Below, one piece after another: positions 9,325 through 16,894 of a stretch of 57,039 nt of DNA. A model generated the notes under the pieces. That model saw only the letters and a program-made list of their open reading frames with translations. It was not told where the DNA came from and made no database searches. The stretch spans positions 1 through 57,039 of the forward strand of contig CANIVU010000053.1 in the NCBI GenBank assembly GCA_947470805.1, given 5' to 3'. The translations under genes and the position numbers were made by a program. The DNA is from Acidobacteriota bacterium. GTDB lineage: Bacteria > Acidobacteriota > Terriglobia > Bryobacterales > Bryobacteraceae. Each line of letters opens with the position of its first letter. Position 1 is the stretch's first letter.

Positions 9325-9680
9325 TGCGCAAATTCGCCGAAAGCTACACCGCCGCCTGGTGCAGTCAGGACCCGGCCCAGGTCGCAGCCCACTTCGCGCC
9401 CAACGGCTCCCTCCAGGTCAATCAATCGCCCGCGGCCGTCGGCCGCGACGCCATCACCGCCGTCGCCCAAATCTTCATGACCGCCTTCCCGGACCTGAAA
9501 GTCGCCATGGACTCCCTCGACGAATCCACCCTCACCTACTACTGGACCCTCACCGGCGGCCCCGTCAAAATCAGCGGCTACGAACAGTGGACGCTCGCCC
9601 CCGACGGCCTAATCCTCCAATCCCTCGGTCACTTCGACGAAGCCGATTACCACCGCCAACTCCAATGTCCTACCAGTTAA
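9324..9680 (+). CDS. NTF2/SnoaL-like domain protein
   Basis: The 118-residue product is a single nuclear transport factor 2-like cone fold. It starts MRKFAESYTAAWCSQDPAQV, followed by AAHFAPNGSLQVN, AITAVAQIFMTAFPDLKVAM and the final strands ISGYEQWTLAPDGLILQSLG. Members bind small hydrophobic ligands or act as isomerases or polyketide cyclases; many have no known role. The start codon overlaps the amidohydrolase stop, so the two are translationally coupled and may act on related compounds. Confidence 0.8.
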   Translation: MRKFAESYTAAWCSQDPAQVAAHFAPNGSLQVNQSPAAVGRDAITAVAQIFMTAFPDLKVAMDSLDESTLTYYWTLTGGPVKISGYEQWTLAPDGLILQSLGHFDEADYHRQLQCPTS

Positions 9681-10159
9681 AAATCACCCTCCAAGGCGCC
9701 CGCCCGCCCGTCTGGCGCCGCGTCCTTGTGCCCGATACAATCCGCATGGACGCCCTCCACGCGGTCATCCAAATCGCCATGGGCTGGACGGACTCCCACT
9801 TGCACTCCTTCACCAAAGGCGGCAACTGCTGGACCATTCCCGACCCCGACGCCTACACCGTCTCCCTCGATCTCGACGAACGCAAATACCGCCTCAAAGA
9901 AGTCCTGAAAAAGACCGGCGACAGCCTCCTCTACGTCTACGACTTCGGCGACGACTGGCGCCACAAAGTCTCGCTCGAAGCCATCCTCCCCGGCGATAAA
10001 GTAACCCTCCCCACCTGCACCGCCGGCAAAGGCGCCTGCCCCATGGAGGACTCCCGCGGCTACGAACCCGAAGAGGACGACGAACCCGCCCCGCCCTTCT
10101 CCGTCGCCGAAGCCGCCGCCGTCCTGGCCGACGAACGCTGGGATCCCGCGACGCTCTAA
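9665..10159 (+). CDS. Plasmid pRiA4b ORF-3-like protein
   Basis: The 164-residue product from the ATG at 9665 matches the pRiA4b ORF-3 family. YQLKITLQGARPPVWRRVLV is the family start. HAVIQIAMGWTDSHLHSF, LLYVYDFGDDWRHKVSLEAI and CTAGKGACPMED are the conserved blocks. The molecular function is unknown. It overlaps the NTF2-like gene by 16 bases. The longer open frame upstream, from 9359, is an Arg/Pro-rich shadow. Its stop overlaps the stop of the convergent TetR gene by four bases. Confidence 0.85.
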   Translation: MSYQLKITLQGARPPVWRRVLVPDTIRMDALHAVIQIAMGWTDSHLHSFTKGGNCWTIPDPDAYTVSLDLDERKYRLKEVLKKTGDSLLYVYDFGDDWRHKVSLEAILPGDKVTLPTCTAGKGACPMEDSRGYEPEEDDEPAPPFSVAEAAAVLADERWDPATL

Positions 10160-10701
10160 AGCAACCCGTCCAGGATCGTCGCCAGCCCGAACCGGAACGC
10201 CTCCTCCACGCTGCCCCCCATCTGGAACAGCCCTTGCAGTTCCATCGTCAAAAACCCGTGCAAAAACGCCACCAGCGTCCGCGCCGCCGGCAGCGCCCGC
10301 TCCCGTCCCAATGCCGTGGTCAACACCCCCATCAACGGCCCAACCGACGCCAGCCGCGCCCCCATGTCCGCCTCGGCGTCGTAAGTAAATATCAACGCGT
10401 ACCCCCGCGGATTCCTCTTCGCAAACGCGCGATACCGGGCCGCCATCCGCTCCAAACTCCCCCGCGCCTCGCCCTCCCGTACTGCCTTCTCCATCGCCAT
10501 CTGCAACTCACCCAATAGCTCCCCCGTCACCGCCCGCAACAGCTCCGCCCGGCTCGCAAAGCGCTTGTAGAGCGAAGGCGCCCGCACGCCCACCTCTTCG
10601 GCCACCGCAGCCATGGATACCCCGTCCGCCCCGTGCAACTCCAACAACCGCCGCGCCCCCGCGCGAATCTCCGCGTCCGAAGTCTTCGCCGCCGCGCCCA
10701 C
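10156..10701 (-). CDS. TetR/AcrR-family transcriptional regulator
   Basis: The 181-residue product has an N-terminal TetR helix-turn-helix: IRAGARRLLELHGADGVSMA then AVAEEVGVRAPSLYKRFASR. The C-terminal ligand domain resembles the TetR_C_33/WHG type (YRAFAKRNPRGYALIFTYDA). It starts with GTG at 10701, immediately after the TAG of the DUF4260 gene upstream on the same strand, so the two are cotranscribed and coupled. It probably represses its own operon from the inverted repeats at 11035-11077, which also lie in front of the divergent gene at 11104. Confidence 0.88.
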   Translation of the reverse strand: MGAAAKTSDAEIRAGARRLLELHGADGVSMAAVAEEVGVRAPSLYKRFASRAELLRAVTGELLGELQMAMEKAVREGEARGSLERMAARYRAFAKRNPRGYALIFTYDAEADMGARLASVGPLMGVLTTALGRERALPAARTLVAFLHGFLTMELQGLFQMGGSVEEAFRFGLATILDGLL

Positions 10702-11034
10702 CTACAGCGTCCCCAAATGCGTATCCCGGAACGCCGTCGGATACTTCAACCCATACCCCATCATCCGGTCCATCCCAATGTGCGCCGTCCAGATGCAAAG
10801 GTACGGAATCCACGCCGGAACCGCGACAGCCAGCCCCAACGGCAACAAATAACTATGCGCGACGTTGTAGGAAATCGCCCCCCACCGCGGCGAAATCAAA
10901 TACGGCAGCATCGCCACATCCGGCAGCAACAGCAATCCGCCAAACAGCCACCAGCTAAATCCCGACTGTGAATACAGCCACAAACTCCCGGCAAGCACCG
11001 CCAGCCCTTCACTGCGCAACCATTCTCGTACCAT
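10702..11034 (-). CDS. DUF4260 family membrane protein
   Basis: The 110-residue product from the ATG at 11034 has four hydrophobic segments and the DUF4260 pattern SPRWGAISYNVAHSYLLPLG, ending WTAHIGMDRMMGYGLKY. The biochemical role is unknown. Pairing with a TetR repressor is common for this family, and the membrane protein is probably the regulated product. The open frame continues upstream past the operator region, but the added residues overlap the divergent gene's promoter and are not family-like. Confidence 0.85.
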   Translation of the reverse strand: MVREWLRSEGLAVLAGSLWLYSQSGFSWWLFGGLLLLPDVAMLPYLISPRWGAISYNVAHSYLLPLGLAVAVPAWIPYLCIWTAHIGMDRMMGYGLKYPTAFRDTHLGTL

Positions 11035-11077
11035 ATGGCTAATGTTAGTAGCCTTTATGGCTACTGTCAATAGCCAT
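11035..11077. promoter_or_regulatory. Probable TetR operator with four related half-sites
   Basis: Half-sites of the form ATGGCTA/TAGCCAT occur at 11035-11041, 11047-11053 (AGTAGCC), 11057-11063 and 11071-11077. AGTAGCC-TTTAT-GGCTACT (11047-11065) is a perfect 19-base palindrome, and ATGGCTA with TAGCCAT forms a second one. The block sits directly before the DUF4260 start and 27 bases before the divergent gene, a natural place for an autorepressor site. Confidence 0.6.
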
Positions 11078-11103
11078 CTTCGAGTGGCGCTAAAATTCGG
11101 TTC

Positions 11104-12456
11104 ATGCGGCTCCTCCTCTGCCTGCCTCTCCTCGCCCACGCCCAAACCGCCGGCATCGTCCTCGACGCCACCAACAACACCCCGCTCCCCGGCGTCAAAC
11201 TCACCCTCGGCTACTCCACCCTAACCGCCACGACAGACGCCGCCGGCCGCTTCCAATTCCCCAAACCCGAATCCGCCGAACGCTCCATCAAAGCCGAAAA
11301 ACTCGGCTACGCCACCCTCCAATCTCCCGTCACGACAGCCACCATCCGCCTATTCCCGGAAAGCACTCTCTCCGGCCGCATCCTCAGCGCCGACGGCCTG
11401 CCCATCATGGGCTGGGTCACCCTCACCCAATCCGAATTCCCCGCCTACGTCGCCACCGCCGAAGCCAAAAACGGAGCCTTCCAAATCCTCGCCCTCCCCG
11501 CCGGAGCCTACAAACTCTCCGCCCAGGCCACAACATACTACGGCCCCCGAACGTTCTACCCCAACGCCGTCTCCCATCGCGACGGCCAAATCATCCAACT
11601 CGCCCCCGCCGAACACAAAACCGGCATCGAAATCACCCTCCACAAAGTCGCCCAGGTCACCGTCCGCGGCCGCTTCCTCGGGGAACTCCCTCCCGGCGAA
11701 CGGATCTTCGTCTCCCCCGAAAGAGTGAACGGCGAATCCCAAGGTGTCGCCCAAACTGGCCAGTTCGACGCTGCTGGCAACTTCACCCTGAAAACCATCC
11801 CAGGCGAATTCCGCCTCAAAGTCACCAACTTCCCCACAGACCGCGAACGCCGCCCCGTCATCCTCGGCTACCTCGACGCCACCATCCCCTCCACCGGCCT
11901 CGAAAATATCGAAATCCCCGCCAGCCCCATCCGCACCATCCGCGCCAAATTCCGCTGGCTGAATAGCCCCGCCCCAGTCCCCGGCCAGCCCGGAATCATG
12001 CTCAACCCTATGGACCGCCTCGGCGTCGCCGCCTGGACCAAACCCGGCCCCGACGGCACCGCCACCGCCCAAAACGTCAGCCCCGACCGCTACTCCATCC
12101 TCCCGCTCAATCTTCCCTCAAACAGCTACGTCCACTCCATCCACGCCGGTGGCGCCGACATCTCCCAACGCGGCCTCGACCTCATCACCGGCACCGCCAC
12201 CGAACTCGAACTCCTCCTCGCCACCGACGGCGCAACCCTCTCCGGCCGCGCTCCCAGCGCCGCCGACGTCCACATCGTCCCCGTCTCCCCCCACCGCCCC
12301 GAACAAGAGCGCAACATCCGCAACGCCACCCCCGACGCCAACGGCAACTTCACTGTCACCGCCGTCGCCCCCGGCGAATACACCGTCACCGCCAAACCCC
12401 ACCCCCCGCAAACCATCCAGCTAAAACCCAACGCCCAAGTCAAAATCACCTTCTAG
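11104..12456 (+). CDS. Secreted carboxypeptidase-regulatory-like (CarboxypepD_reg) protein
   Basis: The 450-residue product has a short signal peptide (MRLLLCLPLLAHAQ) followed by an Ig-like carboxypeptidase regulatory domain: AGIVLDATNNTPLPGVKLTL then TDAAGRFQFPKP. Further beta-sandwich repeats follow (LSGRILSADGLPIMGWVTLT; GTFTVTAVAPGEY-like end). Such proteins are abundant and mostly uncharacterised in Acidobacteria, and are thought to be surface or periplasmic adhesins or scaffolds. The gene is divergent from the DUF4260/TetR operon, with the operator block between them. Its stop overlaps that of the convergent LRR gene by four bases. Confidence 0.8.
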   Translation: MRLLLCLPLLAHAQTAGIVLDATNNTPLPGVKLTLGYSTLTATTDAAGRFQFPKPESAERSIKAEKLGYATLQSPVTTATIRLFPESTLSGRILSADGLPIMGWVTLTQSEFPAYVATAEAKNGAFQILALPAGAYKLSAQATTYYGPRTFYPNAVSHRDGQIIQLAPAEHKTGIEITLHKVAQVTVRGRFLGELPPGERIFVSPERVNGESQGVAQTGQFDAAGNFTLKTIPGEFRLKVTNFPTDRERRPVILGYLDATIPSTGLENIEIPASPIRTIRAKFRWLNSPAPVPGQPGIMLNPMDRLGVAAWTKPGPDGTATAQNVSPDRYSILPLNLPSNSYVHSIHAGGADISQRGLDLITGTATELELLLATDGATLSGRAPSAADVHIVPVSPHRPEQERNIRNATPDANGNFTVTAVAPGEYTVTAKPHPPQTIQLKPNAQVKITF

Positions 12457-13109
12457 CGATACACCAAACAACCCCGCGCCTCCAGCGTTCCCAGCCACAT
12501 CGGCTCCTCCAACCCCTCCACCCACCGCAAATCCAACTTCTCCAATCGCGGCATCCGCAAAATCGCATCCGGCAAACTCACCAGCGGATTCCCCCGCAAA
12601 TCCAGCTGCCGCAAATGCTTCAACTCCCCAATTCCCTCCGGCAACCCCGTCAACCGGTTATTCCGCAAATGCAGCTCCCGCAACTGCCACAACTTCCCCA
12701 CCGCGTCCGGCAACGCCTCCAATGCGTTGTCCGTCATCCGCAACTCCACCAAACCCGTCATCCCCCCCAACGCCTCCGGCCACGCCGCAAACCGGTTCTC
12801 ACTCAAATTCAAATACCGCAACCGCCGCAGCCGCCCCATCCCCTCCGGCAAACCCGCAAGCCGGTTATCCTGCAAATACAAAAAATCAGTCAACCCCTCC
12901 AGATCGCCCAGCGCCTCCGGAACCGCCCCCAAAAAGTTGTGCCCCAAATCCAACATCCGAAGTCTCCGCAGCAGAGCGATCTGCGCGGAGACTTCGGTTA
13001 ATTCGTTCTCAGCCAGGACCAGGGTTTCCAGCTCCGTCCGCTCCCAAACCCACGCCGGGACCTCCCCCAGCCGCTGTTTCCAGAGGTCCAGGTGAACTGA
13101 TCCGCTCAC
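12453..13109 (-). CDS. Leucine-rich repeat protein
   Basis: The 218-residue product consists of about eight 23-residue leucine-rich repeats of the bacterial LPxG type, for example LPEGIGELKHLRQLDLRGN and LPDAVGKLWQLRELHLRNN. It has no signal peptide or other domain, so it is probably cytoplasmic and acts by protein binding. The ATG at 13109 overlaps the TGA of the upstream gene (ATGA), so it is translated with a secreted protein of unknown function. The partner is not known. Confidence 0.88.
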   Translation of the reverse strand: MSGSVHLDLWKQRLGEVPAWVWERTELETLVLAENELTEVSAQIALLRRLRMLDLGHNFLGAVPEALGDLEGLTDFLYLQDNRLAGLPEGMGRLRRLRYLNLSENRFAAWPEALGGMTGLVELRMTDNALEALPDAVGKLWQLRELHLRNNRLTGLPEGIGELKHLRQLDLRGNPLVSLPDAILRMPRLEKLDLRWVEGLEEPMWLGTLEARGCLVYR

Positions 13110-14200
13110 TTCTGCATCGCGCTCTTCACAGCCTTGAACCCGCCAGGAACCGCAAACATCGAATCATCGACACCCGAGTTCGAATAGTTCTTCGATTCAA
13201 TCGTCATCTCCATCAGCGAAGCCTCGGAGCTGAACGATCCCCGCGAAGGCTCAGCCGGAGCCCCAGCCGCGGGAGCAGCCGGAGGCGGCGGCGGAGGCGG
13301 CTCTTCCGCCTTCTTCCGGCGCATGCCGCCCAATCCACCCAGTCCCGCGCTACCCAATCCGCCAATCCGGCCCAGACGCCCGGCCACGGCCCCAGCCGCC
13401 GCCTGCCCCGCCGCTTCCCCGGCCACCTGCCCGCCCGAAGGCTGCGGCTGCGCGGCCTGCTGCGCCTGTGCCTGCTGCTGCTGTTCCATCTGCTTAATCT
13501 GCTCCGGATCGGTCGGCATCATGCGCATGATCTGCAACACCGGCACACCGTCCATCAGCGCCATCTTCTTCGCCGCCGCCGCCATGCCCTTGCCCATCCC
13601 CGGCTGCGCCCCGCCAAACATCGCCGCCATGTCCATCTTCACCGCCATCCGCTTATGGAAATCGGCCACTTCGTCATACCCAGGCAACTTCGGCGTCATC
13701 CAGTTGCTCATCTCCATCCGCATCTCGCCCTTCTGGCCCGTCTGCGGATTCGTCGATTCAAACTTCATCGACATCAGCACTTCCTTCGCCGGCAGCCCGT
13801 TAATCGTATCGGTCTTCCCCGTCTCCTTCACGTCAATGTCGATCGACGTGTCCGACGGCCCCGACCCGGTCTTCATCACCGTCTTCTCAAGAAAGGCCTT
13901 CATCTCGGCGAATGTCATCACCGAGTACTCTTTTTTCTCGAAATTGATCTCGGTAATATTCTCTTTGTCCAGATCGTAAATCGTGGCCGTCTTGCCATGA
14001 TTCATCACCATCCGGTTGCCCTTCACCGCAACGGTGGAGTTCTGGCCATCCAGCGCGCCCTTGCTGAACCGCGCCGCCATCTTCATCATCGCCATCATGG
14101 CGCCGCCCGTCATCCGGGACGTCTGGTCGTACTTGAAATCGGCCAGAATCATCGGCGCACTCAGCGCCATCACCAGCCCAACTCGCGTCAGTCGATTCAT
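13106..14200 (-). CDS. Secreted DUF4412-like protein of unknown function
   Basis: The 364-residue product starts MNRLTRVGLVMALSAPMILA, a signal peptide. It then has a beta-rich domain (DFKYDQTSRMTGGAMMAMMK, MVMNHGKTATIYDLDKENIT, KKEYSVMTFAEMKAFLEKT) like DUF4412 or outer-membrane carrier proteins. After that come a Met-rich stretch, a Gln/Ala run, a Gly-rich linker and a run of eight prolines. AGGAGG at 14208-14213 is seven bases from the ATG at 14200; an adjacent ATG at 14203 is a poorer fit. It overlaps the LRR gene by four bases. The middle segment is low complexity and probably disordered. Confidence 0.7.
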   Translation of the reverse strand: MNRLTRVGLVMALSAPMILADFKYDQTSRMTGGAMMAMMKMAARFSKGALDGQNSTVAVKGNRMVMNHGKTATIYDLDKENITEINFEKKEYSVMTFAEMKAFLEKTVMKTGSGPSDTSIDIDVKETGKTDTINGLPAKEVLMSMKFESTNPQTGQKGEMRMEMSNWMTPKLPGYDEVADFHKRMAVKMDMAAMFGGAQPGMGKGMAAAAKKMALMDGVPVLQIMRMMPTDPEQIKQMEQQQQAQAQQAAQPQPSGGQVAGEAAGQAAAGAVAGRLGRIGGLGSAGLGGLGGMRRKKAEEPPPPPPPAAPAAGAPAEPSRGSFSSEASLMEMTIESKNYSNSGVDDSMFAVPGGFKAVKSAMQK

Positions 14201-14240
14201 CATCGAACCTCCTCTAGACATCATACGGTAGCGACTCCTG

Positions 14241-14246
14241 TACAAT
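14241..14246 (+). promoter_or_regulatory. Candidate -10 box (TACAAT) for the PH-domain gene
   Basis: TACAAT lies 40 bases before the ATG at 14286, in the divergent gap with the DUF4412-like gene. No convincing -35 is seen. Confidence 0.3.
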
Positions 14247-14285
14247 AACGCGTAAACCCTCCACCGTTTCCGTCAAACTAAATGC

Positions 14286-14738
14286 ATGGCTGACCTCGTC
14301 ATTCGCCCCTCCATCAAAGGCATCATTCTCTGGTACGTCTTGAGCGCCATTCTCTTTGTCGCCATCGTCGTCTTCCTCCAGTCCCAAAGCTTCAAACCCA
14401 CCGAACTCTGGGCCCTCCTCATCCTCCCCATTGCCATCGATCTCTGGGCCTCCATGAAGCACGTCCGCCTCAACGCCCGCCGCCTCACCCTCACCCCCGG
14501 CATCCTCCGCTACGAAGACGGCCTCGTCAGCAAAACCCAACGCAACATCATGCTCGATAAAGTGCGCGACGTCAGCGTCACCCAATCCCTCGGCCAGCGC
14601 CTCGTCGGCGTCGGCAATCTCTCCGTCGAAGCCCTCGGCGAATCCGGCAACATCTCCCTTGAAAACGTGGACCGCCCCCGCGCCGTCGCCGACGCCCTGC
14701 TCGACGCCCTCCGCCAGTCCCGCCAATCCAATCGATAA
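14286..14738 (+). CDS. Bacterial PH-domain membrane protein (YdbS/YdbT-like)
   Basis: The 150-residue product has two N-terminal membrane helices (residues about 12-30 and 40-55). A bacterial pleckstrin-like domain follows: LNARRLTLTPGILRYEDGLV, then QRNIMLDKVRDVSVTQSLGQ and GNLSVEALGESGNISLENVD. The conserved pattern of strand, NIxLxKVxDV and RLxGVGxLxVE is complete. Function is unknown; homologues are membrane-anchored. It is probably the first gene of the run that continues with the SDR gene seven bases downstream. Confidence 0.85.
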   Translation: MADLVIRPSIKGIILWYVLSAILFVAIVVFLQSQSFKPTELWALLILPIAIDLWASMKHVRLNARRLTLTPGILRYEDGLVSKTQRNIMLDKVRDVSVTQSLGQRLVGVGNLSVEALGESGNISLENVDRPRAVADALLDALRQSRQSNR

Positions 14739-14745
14739 AAATTTT

Positions 14746-15501
14746 ATGAGTGCATTTCTAACTGGAAAAACCGCCGTCATCACCGGCGGCAGCCGAGGCC
14801 TCGGTAAAGCCATGGCCCTCGCCCTCGCCGCCGAAGGCGTCAACATCGTTCTTGCCGCCCGCGACGAAGAGGCCATGGCCGCCGTCGCCGCCGAAGCCGA
14901 AGCTCTCGGTGCCCAGGCCCTCTGCGTCAAAACCGACGTCACCGATGAAGCCGCCATCGATGCCTTGAAGCAAGCAACCCTCGCCCGCTTCGGCGGCATC
15001 GACATCCTCATCAACAACGCCGGCATCAACATCCGCAAACCGGTACACGAATTCACCCTCGAAGAATGGCGCCGCGTCAACGACACCAACGTCACCAGCG
15101 TCTTCCTCGCCTGCCGCGCCTTCGTACCCGTCATGAAGGGAAAAGGCTACGGCCGAATCGTGAACATGACTTCCATCATGGGTCACGTCTCCCTCCCCGG
15201 CCGCACGGCCTATTCAACGTCAAAAGCAGCCCTCCTCGGCTTCACCAAAGCCCTCGGCCTTGAACTCGCCACCGAAGGCGTAACCGTCGTCGGCATCAGC
15301 CCCGGCCCCTTCGCCACCGAAATGAATCTGCCCCTCATCAACAATCCCGAAGCCAACGCCAAATTCCTCTCCTCCATCCCCGTCGGCCGCTGGGGCCAGG
15401 TGGAAGAGATCGGCAAACTCGTCCGCTACATCTGCTCGGAAGACGCCGGCTTCATCACCGGAACAGACATCCTCATCGATGGCGGCTGGTGCGCACAATG
15501 A
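14746..15501 (+). CDS. SDR-family oxidoreductase (FabG/gluconate 5-dehydrogenase-like)
   Basis: The 251-residue product is a classical short-chain dehydrogenase. It has the nucleotide motif TGGSRGLGKAMALALAAEG near residues 13-31, NNAG, the catalytic serine in NMTSIMG, YSTSK with Tyr and Lys, and the C-terminal GTDILIDGGW. The ATG at 14746 follows the PH-domain gene closely; upstream in-frame residues are a shadow of that gene. The stop overlaps the start of the sugar-binding lipoprotein gene (ATGA). Given the neighbours, it likely oxidises a sugar, sugar acid or hydroxy acid; the exact substrate is unknown. Confidence 0.9.
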   Translation: MSAFLTGKTAVITGGSRGLGKAMALALAAEGVNIVLAARDEEAMAAVAAEAEALGAQALCVKTDVTDEAAIDALKQATLARFGGIDILINNAGINIRKPVHEFTLEEWRRVNDTNVTSVFLACRAFVPVMKGKGYGRIVNMTSIMGHVSLPGRTAYSTSKAALLGFTKALGLELATEGVTVVGISPGPFATEMNLPLINNPEANAKFLSSIPVGRWGQVEEIGKLVRYICSEDAGFITGTDILIDGGWCAQ

Positions 15502-16445
15502 AACGCGCCACCCTCGCCCTGCTGCTCGTGCTAGCCACCATCACCGGCTGCCAGAAAAGCACCAAGAAGGTGATCGCCGTCGTTCCCAAGGCCACCTCCC
15601 ATCTCTTCTGGTTGAGCGTCCAGGCCGGCGCCCTCGCCGCCGGCGAAGAGTACGGCGTCCAGATCGAATGGAACGGCGCCGCCGCCGAAACCGAATATCC
15701 CCGCCAGATCCAAATCGTCGATAGCTTCATCTCCCGCCACGTCGACGGAATCGCCCTCGCCCCCACCGAACGCAAAGCTCTGGTCGGCACCGTCGACCGC
15801 GCCGCCGCCGCCGGCATCCCCCTCACCGTCTTCGACTCCGGCCTCGACTCAGAAAACTACATGAGCTTCCTGGCGACCAACAACTATGAAGGCGGCCAGA
15901 TGGCCGGCCGCACCCTCGCCCGCCTCCTGAACGGCAACGGCAAAGTCGGTATGGTCATGCACGCCCCCGGCTCCGGCTCCACCATGGACCGCGAACGCGG
16001 CTTCGAAGAAGTCATCAAGGCCGAGTTCCCCGGCATCCGCATCGTCGCCCAGCAGTTCGGCCAGTCGGATCGTTCCAAGGCTATGGCCGCCACCGAAAAC
16101 ATCCTCACCGCCCACCCCGATTTGGACGGCCTCTTCGCCAGCTCCGAGCCCTCCTCGGTCGGCGCCAGCCTCGCCCTCAAGTCCCGCTCGCTCGGCGGCA
16201 AAGTCCACCTCGTGGCGTTCGATTCCAGTGACGGCATGGTCGAAGACCTCAAAGCCGGCGTCATCGCCGCCATGGTCGTCCAGGACCCCTACCGCATGGG
16301 TCACGACGCCGTCAAAACCATCGTCGACAAGCTCAACGGCCAAACCCCGCCCAAGCGTATCGATCTCAGCGCCCGCGTCATCACCAAAGCCGACCTCGAC
16401 AAAGTCGAAGTCCAACGCCTGCTGTTCCCGAACGTAAAGAAGTAG
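15498..16445 (+). CDS. Sugar ABC-transporter substrate-binding lipoprotein (ribose-binding type)
   Basis: The 315-residue product starts with a lipoprotein signal, with the lipobox ending TITGC at Cys18. A periplasmic binding protein of the ribose/LacI type (Peripla_BP_4) follows: KVIAVVPKATSHLFWLSVQA, HVDGIALAPTERKAL and PLTVFDSGLDSENY, then PDLDGLFASSEPSSVGASLA and VHLVAFDSSDGMVEDLKAGV. The ATG at 15498 overlaps the SDR stop by four bases. No ABC permease or ATPase gene is nearby, so it either serves a transporter encoded elsewhere or acts as a sensor. Coupling to two dehydrogenases suggests carbohydrate or hydroxy-acid catabolism. Confidence 0.88.
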   Translation: MKRATLALLLVLATITGCQKSTKKVIAVVPKATSHLFWLSVQAGALAAGEEYGVQIEWNGAAAETEYPRQIQIVDSFISRHVDGIALAPTERKALVGTVDRAAAAGIPLTVFDSGLDSENYMSFLATNNYEGGQMAGRTLARLLNGNGKVGMVMHAPGSGSTMDRERGFEEVIKAEFPGIRIVAQQFGQSDRSKAMAATENILTAHPDLDGLFASSEPSSVGASLALKSRSLGGKVHLVAFDSSDGMVEDLKAGVIAAMVVQDPYRMGHDAVKTIVDKLNGQTPPKRIDLSARVITKADLDKVEVQRLLFPNVKK

Positions 16446-16447
16446 CC

Positions 16448-16894
16448 ATGCCAGCCATTCCCGAGCCCATCCAGTCGGCCGCCACCCTCGCCGACGCCTT
16501 AGAGGCGACCCTCCACCACTTCGCCGCCGACAGCGGCACCGTCCACATGCTCGAAGCCGACGGCGTCCTGCACTTGAAAGCCGCCAGCCGCGGCATCCCC
16601 GAAGTGGCCGTCGAACGCTTCCGGCTCATCCCGGTAGGGAAGGGAATGGCCGGCCTGGCAGTCGAGCGTGCCGAACCAGTCACCGCCTGCAACATCCAAA
16701 CCGACGGCTCGGGCGACGTCCGCCCCGGAGCGAAGCTCACGGGTCTCGAAGGCGCCATCGTAGTCCCCATGATGCGCAACGGCGCCGCCATCGGAGCCTA
16801 CGGAATAGCCAACCGCGCCGAACGCACCTTCACCCCCGAGGAGATCGAACTCCTCCTGGCCATCGCGGCCCATCTGGCGGCCAAACATGGCTGA
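16448..16894 (+). CDS. GAF-domain protein
   Basis: The 148-residue product is a single GAF domain: LEATLHHFAADSGTVHMLEA, LHLKAASRGIPE, IPVGKGMAGLAVERAEPVTA, LEGAIVVPMMRNGAAIGAYG, then FTPEEIELLLAIAAHLAAK. GAF domains bind small ligands or redox cofactors. With no output domain it may sense a metabolite and act through a partner. It starts two bases after the binding-protein stop and overlaps the Ldh-type dehydrogenase gene by eight bases, so it belongs to this operon. Confidence 0.88.
   Translation: MPAIPEPIQSAATLADALEATLHHFAADSGTVHMLEADGVLHLKAASRGIPEVAVERFRLIPVGKGMAGLAVERAEPVTACNIQTDGSGDVRPGAKLTGLEGAIVVPMMRNGAAIGAYGIANRAERTFTPEEIELLLAIAAHLAAKHG

Noticed and set aside
12722-14248. 508-codon forward frame across the LRR and DUF4412-like genes
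   Set aside because: Arg/Pro/His-rich shadow, and both minus-strand genes have clear domains or signals.
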